Positions 18,617 to 26,991 of a stretch of DNA of 64,000 bases are shown piece by piece. The stretch's first letter is position 1, and each line of letters starts with the position of its first letter. Source of the DNA: Akkermansia muciniphila (GTDB lineage: Bacteria > Verrucomicrobiota > Verrucomicrobiia > Verrucomicrobiales > Akkermansiaceae). The stretch lies in contig NZ_FXYA01000204.1 of the NCBI RefSeq assembly GCF_900184965.1, positions 83,989 through 147,988 on the forward strand. The letters run 5' to 3'. A model generated the notes under the pieces. The model had not been told where the DNA came from. It saw only the letters and a list, made by a program, of their open reading frames with translations, and did not search any database. The position numbers were made by a program, and so were the translations under genes.

Positions 18617-19642
18617 TTATCCTTGGAGTTCCCTTCTGAGTTTTGCGGGATCCTTCAATAGCTCCCTTTGAATGGCTTCCTGCTGCCGACGCAGGCGGTC
18701 TTCCCGTGACTGGAGGGATTTTTTCCCGGCTCCCAGCCCGGAATTGACAAAGGGATTGTTATCCCCGTATTTGGACCACGGGCCGCGCGGAATACGGTAA
18801 AATTCCACAAAGCGCCAGTGGACAAGGGCTGTTCCCCCGGTAATGCCCAGATAGTCGCGTACGGCAGGGGAGATGTCAATGCCCGCCCCTTTGTTCTGGG
18901 TGTTGACGGGGGGCTTGTTGCCAAAGACGTAGGGCCAGTCTTCCGTGGTAAAGGGGCCGCAGTCTTCCCATTGGGCAAAACAGGAACGCTTGTTGTAAAC
19001 GATTTGCACCCATCTGCCCTTGCAGACGGATTGCCCTTTTCCCGTGTATTCACGGCGGAACCACGGGATGACCCGCGACGCCTCCGCCTTATGTTCCCCT
19101 TTGGAAACGTCATTATAAGGGAGCGCCACGTAAAAGGGGTTTTGCCGGGGGATGAATGTTTTCGGCCGGAAGTCCATCGTGCGGCAAACGGGATCCGGGT
19201 TGTCGAAGCCGCCGAAGTTTTCCCGCCATGCGGAATCCCACGAACTTTTGTGGTTGGCTACAGGGTTGCGCTCCGTGGGTTCTTCCCCCACCCAAAAGAC
19301 TGTGGCGGTAATGTTGAGCCGCCAGGGATAGGTGCCGGGGCTTTGCCTGGACGTCCTGGGAAGGATGCGGGGCGCCGGCCGCTTTCCTCCCTCTGTTGCC
19401 GCGGGCGATTTGACGATGACCCGGGGTAGGGGGTCCCGCTGCGTTGGGGTGATGATGGCGGGCCCTTTGGGCCGTCCGGGGCTGTCCGCCAGGGCGCGTG
19501 TGGCGCTCCGCCCTGTCTGGATGTCCGCCCTGGCGGTCCCTGCGGGGACCAGAACCAGCAGCGCGAGCAGGCATGCGGACGGGAGGGGGCTCCCGGAGGA
19601 CCCCTTCCGTAATGCCTGTTGACGCTGCCGGTAGTTTACCAT
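18617..19642 (-). CDS. Secreted protein of a conserved, uncharacterised family
   Basis: The 341-residue product has a signal peptide ending near GTARAD, a proline- and arginine-rich linker (residues 45-110), then a globular domain. The domain carries FYVALPYNDVSKG, SVCKGRWVQIVYNKRSCFAQ, WEDCGPF and KGAGIDISPAVRDYLGI. The GxGIDxSPA and CGPF patterns recall double-psi beta-barrel (RlpA-like) cell-wall proteins, but this is only an impression. Its start overlaps the nadB stop by seven bases, so it is translated from the nadB operon. Confidence 0.65.
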   Translation of the reverse strand: MVNYRQRQQALRKGSSGSPLPSACLLALLVLVPAGTARADIQTGRSATRALADSPGRPKGPAIITPTQRDPLPRVIVKSPAATEGGKRPAPRILPRTSRQSPGTYPWRLNITATVFWVGEEPTERNPVANHKSSWDSAWRENFGGFDNPDPVCRTMDFRPKTFIPRQNPFYVALPYNDVSKGEHKAEASRVIPWFRREYTGKGQSVCKGRWVQIVYNKRSCFAQWEDCGPFTTEDWPYVFGNKPPVNTQNKGAGIDISPAVRDYLGITGGTALVHWRFVEFYRIPRGPWSKYGDNNPFVNSGLGAGKKSLQSREDRLRRQQEAIQRELLKDPAKLRRELQG

Positions 19643-21240
19643 CGGTGCAGTTGGGTGACGAAGCGGTGGTCCAGCTTGCCGGGATAATCCGTATTGAAAT
19701 GGAGGCCGCGGCTTTCATTGCGGCGCATGGCGCAGTCCACGATCAGGGAGGCCACCGCCACCAGATTGCGCAATTCCAGGATGTCCGGCGTAATGCGGTA
19801 CCCCCAGTAGAAGTCCTTTACCTCCCGGTGCAGCATCCGGAGCCGCGTGGCTGCGCGGTCCAGCCTTTTATTGGTCCGCACAATGGAGACGTAATCCCAC
19901 ATCAGGCGGCGGATTTCATCCCAGTTATGATAGATGACGGAAAGTTCGTCAGGAAGGGCCGTATCTCCGTGGTGCCAGGCGGGGATGTCGTAAGAAGTGG
20001 GGGAATCCTTTCTCAGGGGATGCAGGGAAAGCATGGAATTCAGCGCCCTTTTGGCGACCACCACGCATTCCAACAGGGAATTGGAAGCCAGCCGGTTGGC
20101 GCCGTGAAGGCCGGTGCAACCGGTTTCCCCTGCGGCGTAAAGGCCGTCCAGGCTGGTCTGGCCGTTGACGTCCGTCAGCACGCCGCCGCACTGGAAATGC
20201 GCTGCGGGAACAACGGGGATAGGTTCCCTGGCGGGATCGACGCCGTAGCGGTTGCATGTCTCGTAAATCAGGGGAAAACGTTCCCGGACGAACCCTTCCG
20301 GCTTGTGGGAGATATCCAGATAAACGCACATGCTGCCCGTCCTCTTCATTTCCGAGTCTACGGCGCGGGCGGTGATGTCGCGCGGGGCCAGGGACTTGCG
20401 GGGATCGTACTTGTGCATGAATTCCTTCCCGTCCGCGCCTATCAGCACGCCGCCTTCCCCGCGCACGGCTTCGGAGATGAGGAAGGAGCGCGCTTCCGCG
20501 CCTTCCGCCCGGGTGTTGAAGAAACAGGTGGGGTGGAACTGCACGAATTCCATGTTGGCGATGGTGGCCCCCGCCCGCCAGGCCATGGCTACGCCGTCCC
20601 CCGTGGCGGAATCATTATTGGTGGTGTACAGGTAGACGCGCCCGCAGCCGCCGGTGGCGAGCAGCACGCGGTCCGACCGGAAGATTTCCACTTCTCCGGA
20701 GACGCGGTCCAGCACATAGGCCCCCAGCACGCGGTCTTCCGTGACGAGGCCCAGCTTGGTGGTCGTAATCAGGTCAATGGCGAAATGGTCTTCCAGAAGT
20801 TCGATGTTGGGGTGAAGCTTGGCCGCCTCCAGAAGTTTGGAGGTAATTTCCAGTCCGGTGGCGTCTTTGGCGTGGAGGATGCGCCTCTTGGTGTGGCCGC
20901 CCTCTCTGGCCAGTTCGTAATCCTCTCCCTGATTGCCGGAGTCGAAATTCACCCCCCATTCCAGCAGTTCCCGGATGGCGTCCGGACCTTCCTCCACGAT
21001 AGTGCGCACAGCCTGTTCGTTGCAGAGGCCCGCTCCGGCGTCCAGCGTATCCGCGACATGGTCTTCAAAGGAATCGTTGCGGTCCCATACGGCGGCGATG
21101 CCGCCCTGCGCCTTGGCGGAACTGCAATCCAGAAATTTGCCTTTTGTAATGACTGCAACTTTGCCGTGTTCCGCCGCTCTCAAGGCGAAACTCAATCCGG
21201 CAACACCTGCCCCAATGACTAAAAAGTCGCTCGTCTTCAT
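19636..21240 (-). CDS. nadB: L-aspartate oxidase
   Basis: The 534-residue flavoenzyme oxidises L-aspartate to iminoaspartate, the first step of de novo NAD synthesis. It shows the FAD-binding VIGAGVAGLSFALRAAEHG, AKAQGGIAAVWDRNDSFEDH, the active-site region VPAAHFQCGGVLTDVNGQT and LYAAGETGCTGLHGANRLAS. Length and architecture match succinate-dehydrogenase/aspartate-oxidase flavoproteins, with the C-terminal helical domain present. The start MKTSDFLVIG at 21240 is preferred over an upstream in-frame start. nadA and nadC are not in the window; the downstream operon genes are unrelated to NAD. Confidence 0.92.
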   Translation of the reverse strand: MKTSDFLVIGAGVAGLSFALRAAEHGKVAVITKGKFLDCSSAKAQGGIAAVWDRNDSFEDHVADTLDAGAGLCNEQAVRTIVEEGPDAIRELLEWGVNFDSGNQGEDYELAREGGHTKRRILHAKDATGLEITSKLLEAAKLHPNIELLEDHFAIDLITTTKLGLVTEDRVLGAYVLDRVSGEVEIFRSDRVLLATGGCGRVYLYTTNNDSATGDGVAMAWRAGATIANMEFVQFHPTCFFNTRAEGAEARSFLISEAVRGEGGVLIGADGKEFMHKYDPRKSLAPRDITARAVDSEMKRTGSMCVYLDISHKPEGFVRERFPLIYETCNRYGVDPAREPIPVVPAAHFQCGGVLTDVNGQTSLDGLYAAGETGCTGLHGANRLASNSLLECVVVAKRALNSMLSLHPLRKDSPTSYDIPAWHHGDTALPDELSVIYHNWDEIRRLMWDYVSIVRTNKRLDRAATRLRMLHREVKDFYWGYRITPDILELRNLVAVASLIVDCAMRRNESRGLHFNTDYPGKLDHRFVTQLHRW

Positions 21241-21346
21241 CTTGAATGGTACGGCATTATACCATGATGCGGGCCGCCAAGTCACGCCCAATGATGGAGC
21301 GGCGGGGCATATTTGTCTGGAAAAGAAGCGTAAAACACGCTAATTG

Positions 21347-21928
21347 ATGGGTATGAGACCCCAAGGGAACGAACAGGAAGCGCGCCGGAACAAGCATGTG
21401 CGCAGCGCGCCGTCCAAAATTGCCGTGAAAGCGCTGGGAGAGGAGGCGCTGGACGGGATTCTGGACAAATCCCCCAACCCTCTGCTGCTGATTCTGGACT
21501 GCGTGCAGGACCCCCATAACCTGGGAGCCATCCTGCGGACGGCGGACGGCGCGGGAGTGGATGCCGTCATCGCCCCGCGGGACAAATCCGTGGGCATTAC
21601 GGAGACGGTGCTGCGCGTTTCCGTAGGCGCTGCGGAGAAGGTGCCTTTTATTCAGGTGACCAATCTGGCGCGTACCATGAAGCAGCTCCAGAGCCGCGGC
21701 ATCTGGATATTCGGCACATCGGACAAGGGAGACCGCGGCCTGTATGAAACGGACTTCACGGGGCCGGCCGCTCTGGTGATGGGAGCGGAAGGGGAAGGAA
21801 TGAGGAGGCTGACGGAAGAGAACTGCGATTTCCTGCTGAGGATCCCCATGAAAGGAAGCATTCCGTGCCTGAACGTATCTGTGGCTACGGGCGTATGCCT
21901 GTATGAAATGGTGCGGCAGCGTTCCTGA
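21347..21928 (+). CDS. SpoU/TrmH-family RNA 2'-O-methyltransferase (RlmB-like)
   Basis: The 193-residue protein carries the three SPOUT motifs: [29 protein letters not shown] and [22 protein letters not shown]. These form the knotted SAM site. The family methylates ribose in rRNA or tRNA, and RlmB acts on 23S rRNA. The usual N-terminal L30e-like domain is nearly absent, only about 35 residues precede the catalytic domain, so RNA target is uncertain. The ATG at 21347 is chosen over an adjacent TTG. Confidence 0.85.
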   Translation: MGMRPQGNEQEARRNKHVRSAPSKIAVKALGEEALDGILDKSPNPLLLILDCVQDPHNLGAILRTADGAGVDAVIAPRDKSVGITETVLRVSVGAAEKVPFIQVTNLARTMKQLQSRGIWIFGTSDKGDRGLYETDFTGPAALVMGAEGEGMRRLTEENCDFLLRIPMKGSIPCLNVSVATGVCLYEMVRQRS

Positions 21929-21961
21929 TTCCATGACTGTTTTTCTCCCTCCCTCGTCTTT

Positions 21962-22783
21962 ATGATTCAGGAACTTGCTCTTGCTCCGAGGGACCGCGCC
22001 AGATTTATCTCAGACATTCATTTCGGCCATACCAAGGCGCTGGTGCGGGAGCCGGAAGAGCTGGAGTTTCTTCTGAAGGGGTGTTCCCATCTGGTGGTGT
22101 GCGGCGACCTCAGTGAAACCCGTGAAGGCCCCTGCCGGGAGGAAGGTTTGGAAAAACGGGCCCGTTTCCTGCGGATGTGCCGGGCTGCCGGGGTACAGCC
22201 CGTTCTGCTGGCCGGCAACCATGATCCGGACGAGAAAGCCGGACTGCTGAAATTGCAGGGCGGGCGCATCTGCGCTTTGCACGGCCATGCGCTGTTCAGG
22301 GAGGTGGCCCCATGGGGATGGGAATATTTGAAAAACAAGCAGGTTTCCCGCGAACTGATTGCCGCGTTCCCGGAGGCGGATGTGGATTTGCTGCGGCGGC
22401 TGGAGCTGGCGCGTGCCATGAGCGTGCTGGTGCCGCCTGTTTACACGCGTCCCGGAGCACATCAAAATAAGCTGGTGCGTTTTTTAGCTCATTCTGCCTG
22501 GCCGCCGGAACGGCCCGCGCGGATTCTTCTGGCATGGCTGACGATGATGCGGCGCATGAGGAAATTTGCGGACTGTTTTTTCCCGGAAGCGGAAGTCGTT
22601 ATTTTCGGCCATCTTCACCGCCGGGCGGTGAGCGGGAAAAAGGGGAGGCGTCTGAACGTCAACCTGGGCGCCTGTTTCCGCCATGCCAAGTGCTGGGCGG
22701 CGGACGTGACGCCGGAGGGGGGCGTCTCCATACGCAGTTATACGCCCGGGGGATATGACGGTCCGGCGGCAATCCTCCGCTGA
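21962..22783 (+). CDS. Calcineurin-like metallophosphoesterase
   Basis: The 273-residue protein contains the full set of metallophosphoesterase motifs: DIHFGHT, VVCGDLSE, LLAGNHDPD, a histidine in ALHGHAL and IFGHLHRR. It resembles LpxH-like enzymes in length, but the specific LpxH residues cannot be confirmed, so the substrate is open. The gene starts 33 bases after the SpoU methylase, likely in one transcript. The following 434 bases up to dtxR hold no clear gene. Confidence 0.85.
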   Translation: MIQELALAPRDRARFISDIHFGHTKALVREPEELEFLLKGCSHLVVCGDLSETREGPCREEGLEKRARFLRMCRAAGVQPVLLAGNHDPDEKAGLLKLQGGRICALHGHALFREVAPWGWEYLKNKQVSRELIAAFPEADVDLLRRLELARAMSVLVPPVYTRPGAHQNKLVRFLAHSAWPPERPARILLAWLTMMRRMRKFADCFFPEAEVVIFGHLHRRAVSGKKGRRLNVNLGACFRHAKCWAADVTPEGGVSIRSYTPGGYDGPAAILR

Positions 22784-22811
22784 TTGATGCCTTTCCCGGA
22801 GAAAAAGGTCA

Positions 22812-22890
22812 GGGGAACGCGTCCGTGTTTAGGCGATAATGTGTTAGAGCACCGAATGACTAGTCCATACAGTTTGTGGACGCGTTCCCC
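22812..22890. repeat. 79-base element with perfect 13-base terminal inverted repeats
   Basis: GGGGAACGCGTCC at 22812-22824 is the exact reverse complement of 22878-22890, with a 53-base interior containing GACTAGTC. It lies 28 bases after the metallophosphoesterase stop. No T-run follows, so it is not an ordinary terminator, and no target-site duplication is obvious at its edges. It could be a MITE-like element, a structured RNA or a protein-binding site. Confidence 0.5.
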
Positions 22891-23089
22891 ATAGAATTTG
22901 ACCGCGCCTGTTTCCCCTGGCGGCTGGCGGGACAGTTTTTCCCGGAGCTTTTCAGGGCGCAGCCCCGGCAGCAGCAGGGGCGCGAGGAGGAAAAAAGCCT
23001 GGAGAAGAAGGACTCCGTTCTGGCGGATGCGCCGCCGGAGCGTTTTCTTTCACTGTTTCTTTCCGAATCGGGGCTGATCATGAATCAAA

Positions 23090-23105
23090 GTTAGTTCACT
23101 CTAAC
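23090..23105. promoter_or_regulatory. DtxR-type operator 1
   Basis: Perfect palindrome GTTAG, six bases, CTAAC, upstream of dtxR. Identical half-sites occur at 24317-24332. Confidence 0.7.
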
Positions 23106-23123
23106 TATTCTTGCAAGAAAAAA

Positions 23124-23139
23124 GTTTGGTCAATCTAAT
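23124..23139. promoter_or_regulatory. DtxR-type operator 2 (weaker)
   Basis: GTTTG, six bases, CTAAT: the same spacing as the other sites with one mismatched half-site position. Confidence 0.45.
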
Positions 23140-23155
23140 ATTTTCCAGGAAGAGA

Positions 23156-23183
23156 TTGACTTGGACAGATCCTTGGCTATTGT
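23156..23183 (+). promoter_or_regulatory. Probable dtxR promoter
   Basis: TTGACT (23156-23161) and TATTGT (23178-23183) are 16 bases apart. The predicted start of transcription falls at about 23190, on operator 3, which suggests autorepression. Confidence 0.55.
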
Positions 23184-23190
23184 TTTTTTT

Positions 23191-23206
23191 GTTAGTCAAA
23201 CCTAAT
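23191..23206. promoter_or_regulatory. DtxR-type operator 3, at the predicted transcription start of dtxR
   Basis: GTTAG, six bases, CTAAT. It lies 11 bases before the dtxR start codon. Confidence 0.65.
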
Positions 23207-23217
23207 AAGAGTCAACC

Positions 23218-23670
23218 ATGATACACAAAAAATTCCCCACTCCGGAGTTGAGCAACAGTCTGGAGGATTATATTGAGGCTGTCCGCAACATTGAGTTGGA
23301 AAAGGGGTTCGCCACCGTAGGGGAGATTGCGGAAGCCCTGAATGTGAAAAAGCCTTCCGCTTCACTGGCCATGAAGCAGTTGAAGGAACGCGGCCTGGTG
23401 GAATACACGCAGTATTCTCCCATTGCCCTGACCGGGGAAGGCCGTTATTACGCGGACCGGGTCATTTCCTGCCATACCATGGTGAAGGAGTTCCTTATGA
23501 CAGTGCTGAAGATGGAGGAAAAACGCGCCGATGAAGTGGCCTGCTGCATTGAACATATCATGACGCTGGAGGAAATCTCCCGTTTCCGGATTCTGACGGA
23601 ACGTTGCAGAGAGAGGGGTATAGAATACATGGAGCAGTCCGCTTCCCCGGCCGGCTGCTCCGCGCCGTAA
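23218..23670 (+). CDS. DtxR/MntR-family metal-dependent repressor
   Basis: The 150-residue regulator has the family's N-terminal winged helix (SLEDYIEAV, then VGEIAEALNVKKPSASLAMKQL, residues 14-55) and the metal-binding dimerisation domain. Candidate ligands are His86 in CHTMVKEF and the ACCIEH stretch (residues 108-113). In DtxR the equivalent stretch is ACxxEH with a ligand cysteine, whereas MntR lacks that cysteine, so an iron sensor is favoured. It lacks the C-terminal SH3-like domain of DtxR. Palindromic operators before it and before feo, porin and ATPase genes indicate that it represses an iron regulon including itself. Confidence 0.85.
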   Translation: MIHKKFPTPELSNSLEDYIEAVRNIELEKGFATVGEIAEALNVKKPSASLAMKQLKERGLVEYTQYSPIALTGEGRYYADRVISCHTMVKEFLMTVLKMEEKRADEVACCIEHIMTLEEISRFRILTERCRERGIEYMEQSASPAGCSAP

Positions 23671-24179
23671 ACAGGAACCGTAATCCGGAATGCTTTAGCC
23701 ATTCTAAGCGGAGGCGGCGGAAACACCTTGAAAAACAGAAGAGAAGAAACTTTCGCTGCTACGCGGAGAAACAAGGGCCGGGCTGGTTTTCCGGATTTCT
23801 CACGTTCTTCCGGTTCGTGGCTGCGGAGCGTTTCAGGCCTGAGTTTGTCCGGCGTGCGGAAAATGGTCTGGGGCTGGTTTCTTCCCGGATGTTTGCCGGT
23901 TTCTCTGTGGCCTTCCGCTGGATGTGCATGGCTTTCAACAGGCCCTGAACGGCCCGTTTCCGGGCAGCGGGACTTTTCACTGCTTTCGCATTAATGGCGG
24001 CGATCATTACTCCGACACCCTCCCCCATAGGTCCTTGTCGTTCATATAACTCATGGTCATTATGTTGATTGGGTTCATCCGGCCTTGACGGCATGTAGCC
24101 GCTTTTCTTCCGGCAAGATGGGATTATATCCAATCCAGTCTGCATTTTCTATGCGTTTTCTCGACGTTTATGTTGAGTT
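23671..24179. other. Stretch without a convincing gene between dtxR and the porin locus
   Basis: About 500 bases contain open frames on both strands, the longest about 128 codons on the minus strand (23759-24145). None shows a recognisable domain or signal peptide. The composition is rich in Arg and Ser codons, as expected of shadow frames. It may hold the remains of a decayed gene. Confidence 0.4.
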
Positions 24180-24199
24180 AAATTAGTGGAAACTAATTT
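24180..24199. promoter_or_regulatory. DtxR-type operator 4, the most extended palindrome
   Basis: AAATTAG, six bases, CTAATTT: a perfect 7-6-7 dyad. It lies 147 bases before the small Cys-rich gene and could also serve a leftward transcript. Confidence 0.65.
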
Positions 24200-24305
24200 T
24201 TTTGATGGGTGTAAGAATATTTTTAATATATTGATAATAAGTAAAATATAATAAATCGTTATGGTGATGGTCGGAGCCGGTCAAGGGAATCGGAAAGAAA
24301 AAGTG

Positions 24306-24334
24306 TTGACCGAATAGTTAGTTCAATCTAACTT
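24306..24334 (+). promoter_or_regulatory. Promoter with embedded DtxR-type operator 5
   Basis: TTGACC (24306-24311) and TAACTT (24329-24334) are 17 bases apart. The perfect palindrome GTTAG, six bases, CTAAC at 24317-24332 covers the spacer and the -10 box. This is the geometry of direct repression. Confidence 0.6.
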
Positions 24335-24345
24335 TGCCGTGTTGC

Positions 24346-24537
24346 ATGAACTTGGCTCATACAGGACTTCGCCGTTTCTTCCGCTGGATCTGCCGGTACA
24401 GGAAACTGGCCGGGCTGCTCATCCGGCGTCCCAGATACCGTCTGCTTTGCGGAGACTGTGAGTTCTGTATGGGGGCATGCGGCAGAGCTGTGAAAGAGCA
24501 ATCCCGGCAGAACGGAAGCGGAGCACTTTCCCTGTAA
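24346..24537 (+). CDS. Small Cys-rich basic protein downstream of an iron-type operator
   Basis: A 63-residue frame begins with ATG 14 bases after operator 5. The N-terminal half is strongly basic (RRFFRWICRYRK, then LLIRRPRYR). The C-terminal half carries CGDCEFCMGAC, a compact set of four cysteines suited to metal binding. I do not recognise the family. Position directly behind a repressed promoter and before the porin gene suggests an iron-linked function. The start is well placed, but coding status is not proved. Confidence 0.45.
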   Translation: MNLAHTGLRRFFRWICRYRKLAGLLIRRPRYRLLCGDCEFCMGACGRAVKEQSRQNGSGALSL

Positions 24538-24622
24538 AGAAAAGCGCCCCCTCTCCGCCGCCCTGGATCAATAATACAATCATTATTCCACAAATATCCA
24601 ACAATAAGACTAACCGTTTTCT

Positions 24623-25840
24623 ATGAAGAAGCATAGCATAATGGCAATGGCGTTGACGAGCCTCATGGCTCTTCCTGTAATCGCTCAAGACAGCACCCCT
24701 GCTATTGGTGATATTTTACAGGGTATCAACATGTTTACCCCGGAAGAAGACGATCCTGCCTACAAAGTGAAGGCCAATGATAAGTACGGCGCCCAATGGG
24801 CTGTGGATATGGCCTACGGACTTTGGAATATGGAAAAGGTTTCCAATGTTAAGCGCCATACCAACCTGGCTCTTCTTCATGCCCAGCTCAATCAGCGTCT
24901 TATTGAAGACAAGGCCAACGGGGGAACCTGGTTGCGTGTGGAATTTTCCGGCTCATGGGGGCTGGATCGCGAATCCGCCCAGAGCGATACGTTTTTCACT
25001 GAAGCCTATGCCACGGCTTCCGGTTTGCACGCTGACGCGATGGGACCTCATGAAGGGATATTCCCTGAAGTGGCCCTGATGCAATACTTTGCGGGGAAGC
25101 GCGGCTGCCTCATTGCAGGCATGGTAAACCTCACCAACTATGTTGATGCCGTCAGCATCGCCAATGATTCTTTCTCTTCTTTCACCAATGACGGGTTTGT
25201 GAACTCCACTATTCTTCCTCTGGTGGACAGCAATGTTGGCGGTATTCTGCAAGTTGAACTCAACCGCAATAATTACATGATGGTTGCCGTTTCCCGCACG
25301 GGATGCGATTCCGGATACAACCCCTTTAATTCCGATCATGGCGATGGTTATGCCGTGGTTGGCGAATACGGCCATATTTTTGCCGATGGAGCTGCGACTC
25401 TCCGCGTCAATCCGTTCTATGCCAGTACGGATGTGGACATGGATGACGGGACCGGGGAACGCCGCCGCCAAAATGCCGGACTTGTCGCGAGCATTGAATA
25501 TATCCCCTGCGAGCCTTTGACCATTTACTCGCGAGCCGGGTTTGCCGCCAAACAATACTTGAGCAATTCCGCTGAATTCTCCGTGGGAGCCAACGTTAAG
25601 CTCTTCCCTTCCCGTGAAGATGACTTCCTGGGCATTTCCTACGGTGTGTTCAAAGGGCAGACTCCCTGTGACGGAGAGCGCGCTGAGCATAACCGCGAAC
25701 AAGTGCTGGAAGTCATGTACAGCTTCCAGGTGAATGATTACTTCAAGGTTGTTCCGCATTTCCAGTACATTGCGAATCCGGCTTACAGCGCTTCCAGCGA
25801 GAATATTCTCTGGGGCGTTCAGGCAGTCTTTTCTTTCTGA
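24623..25840 (+). CDS. Outer-membrane porin, OprB-like
   Basis: The 405-residue protein has a signal peptide ending in VIAQ. The body is rich in alternating beta strands with aromatic residues and ends in the phenylalanine motif AVFSF typical of outer-membrane barrels. The pattern GTWLRVEFSGSWGLDR, FFTEAYATASGLH and EYGHIFADGAATLRVNPF resembles carbohydrate-selective porins of the OprB family. Because two DtxR-type palindromes lie upstream (24180 and 24317), the barrel may be made under metal limitation and take up a metal or chelate rather than a sugar. That is inference. Confidence 0.75.
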   Translation: MKKHSIMAMALTSLMALPVIAQDSTPAIGDILQGINMFTPEEDDPAYKVKANDKYGAQWAVDMAYGLWNMEKVSNVKRHTNLALLHAQLNQRLIEDKANGGTWLRVEFSGSWGLDRESAQSDTFFTEAYATASGLHADAMGPHEGIFPEVALMQYFAGKRGCLIAGMVNLTNYVDAVSIANDSFSSFTNDGFVNSTILPLVDSNVGGILQVELNRNNYMMVAVSRTGCDSGYNPFNSDHGDGYAVVGEYGHIFADGAATLRVNPFYASTDVDMDDGTGERRRQNAGLVASIEYIPCEPLTIYSRAGFAAKQYLSNSAEFSVGANVKLFPSREDDFLGISYGVFKGQTPCDGERAEHNREQVLEVMYSFQVNDYFKVVPHFQYIANPAYSASSENILWGVQAVFSF

Positions 25841-26300
25841 CCAGCTGATTCTGGACGCGGCCGCCTTTTCTCCTGGATTGGGCATGGCCGGAATTTGATG
25901 AAAACGCAGTCATATTAAATCTTCCTTATCTGTCTCCATGCAGTGAGCGGAATCCTGCGTGGAAAAGATATAGAAGGGGTCTGCATGACCTGGCGGCAGC
26001 GCCGCATTCTCAATCAGGTAGAGGATGCGGCGCTGCTTATTTGATTACGGAGCGTTTGCCCTCCTTGATTGACGTCTGCCGGCTGATCTGACCGGCAATC
26101 CATGCCGGCTCTTGGAATGGCCCTCAGTCTTCCGGGGCTGTCATAAAATACCGTCAAATGAAGATAAGGCTCCCTGCCGCCGTTCCCGGAAAAGCAGGTT
26201 TTTTGCCACGCCGGAAGATGGATGGAAACCGTAACGTTTCCGGGGCTCGAAGCGTTTAAAACCATATTGACTTGAACGGAAATTATCTTAAACTGACAGA
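25841..26300. other. Intergenic region with a terminator-like hairpin
   Basis: 460 bases without a convincing gene. The only clear structure is the 12-bp hairpin at 25996-26036, annotated separately. A leftward open frame (26014-26415) here has no domain and overlaps the next gene. Confidence 0.5.
25996..26036 (+). terminator. Probable terminator after the porin gene
   Basis: GCAGCGCCGCAT (25996-26007) pairs perfectly with ATGCGGCGCTGC (26025-26036), followed by a weak TTATTT. It lies 155 bases beyond the porin stop. Confidence 0.5.
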
Positions 26301-26708
26301 ATGAGTAAGGTTCAATGGGAAATTTCAAATGATGAAGTGACCGACCGTGATACTGCTCTGCGCCGCTTGCAGGAAGGAACGACCGGCCACGTAGTGTGCG
26401 CCCGCGACGGTGCATGCCTCCAGTCGTACAAGGAAGCGGACGGCGTGTACCATTGCGAAATCGTATTCAAGGAGGATTCCTGCTGCCCGCCGGTATTCGC
26501 CGCCCCGGAAGGGGTGACGGGAAAGGAACTGGAAATGCTTTACGACCGTTTTGCCAATGGAGACGATTTTTCCTTTGTGGAAAAGGAATGGGAACCTCTG
26601 ATGGCCGTGGAATACCGCCACCGCCACAATGTGATGTGGTTCATTTTCCTGTTCATTGCGCTGGTAATTGCGGTTATGGCGGCGTACCAGCACGGCTGGA
26701 TTAAGTGA
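26301..26708 (+). CDS. Tail-anchored membrane protein of unknown function
   Basis: The 135-residue protein is soluble and acidic for the first 105 residues. It ends in one membrane segment (MWFIFLFIALVIAVMAAY) and a short basic tail. Cysteines occur in VVCARDGAC and in a CC pair in EDSCCPP, which may matter because the gene sits beside the feo operon. I do not recognise the family. The gene converges on the feo operon, and the two share a hairpin. Confidence 0.6.
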   Translation: MSKVQWEISNDEVTDRDTALRRLQEGTTGHVVCARDGACLQSYKEADGVYHCEIVFKEDSCCPPVFAAPEGVTGKELEMLYDRFANGDDFSFVEKEWEPLMAVEYRHRHNVMWFIFLFIALVIAVMAAYQHGWIK

Positions 26709-26730
26709 CAGGGGCGGCATGCGACGCGGC

Positions 26731-26767
26731 AAAAAACCTGCAAACCGCGGAAAACGGTTTGCAGGTT
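26731..26767 (-). terminator. Terminator of the feo operon
   Basis: A perfect 13-bp stem (AACCTGCAAACCG with its complement, loop CGGAAAA) is followed on the minus strand by six T residues. It may also slow the convergent transcript. Confidence 0.8.
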
Positions 26768-26793
26768 CTGGAAGGGAGGGCCGGAATTGGGGG

Positions 26794-26964
26794 CTAATCC
26801 CGTTTTCCGTGGTCGTGATGGTGGCCGCCGCAGCAATTTCCGCCGCAACAACCGTCGCTGTCGTTGCCGCAGCTGCCGCAGCAGTTGCCGCGCTTGCTGA
26901 GGATTTTGTATAACGCGTAGGCCAGAGCCAGGAAAAGAAGGGTGGCGATGATATATGTTCCCAT
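26794..26964 (-). CDS. FeoB-associated Cys-rich membrane protein
   Basis: This 56-residue protein starts with one membrane segment (TYIIATLLFLALAYALY) and ends in a dense metal-binding tail. The tail has NCCGSCGND, DGCCGGNCCGG and then HHHDHG. Small proteins of this build are regularly encoded after feoB and are thought to help iron delivery or transporter assembly, a role FeoC plays in enterobacteria. It begins 27 bases after the feoB stop and is the last gene before the operon terminator. Confidence 0.85.
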   Translation of the reverse strand: MGTYIIATLLFLALAYALYKILSKRGNCCGSCGNDSDGCCGGNCCGGHHHDHGKRD

Positions 26965-26991
26965 ATTGGTTAGTAGAGTTAAGGTGTGGGT

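Noticed and set aside
19498..21222. Long plus-strand open frame opposite nadB
   Set aside because: Antisense shadow of nadB, with no recognisable sequence.
22812..22890. Integron attC or dif-like site at the 79-base element
   Set aside because: The arms do not show the attC R'/R'' core motif, and the interior does not match a dif consensus well enough.
22876..23094. Plus-strand 72-codon frame between the 79-base element and operator 1
   Set aside because: Starts inside the hairpin arm with no start context and ends on an operator; no recognisable product.
23759..24145. Minus-strand open frame of 128 codons near an operator
   Set aside because: No domain, Arg/Ser-rich shadow composition. 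The operator nearby could make it a candidate, but nothing else supports coding.
26014..26415. Minus-strand frame between the porin and the tail-anchored protein
   Set aside because: Overlaps a better-supported gene and a hairpin; no domain.
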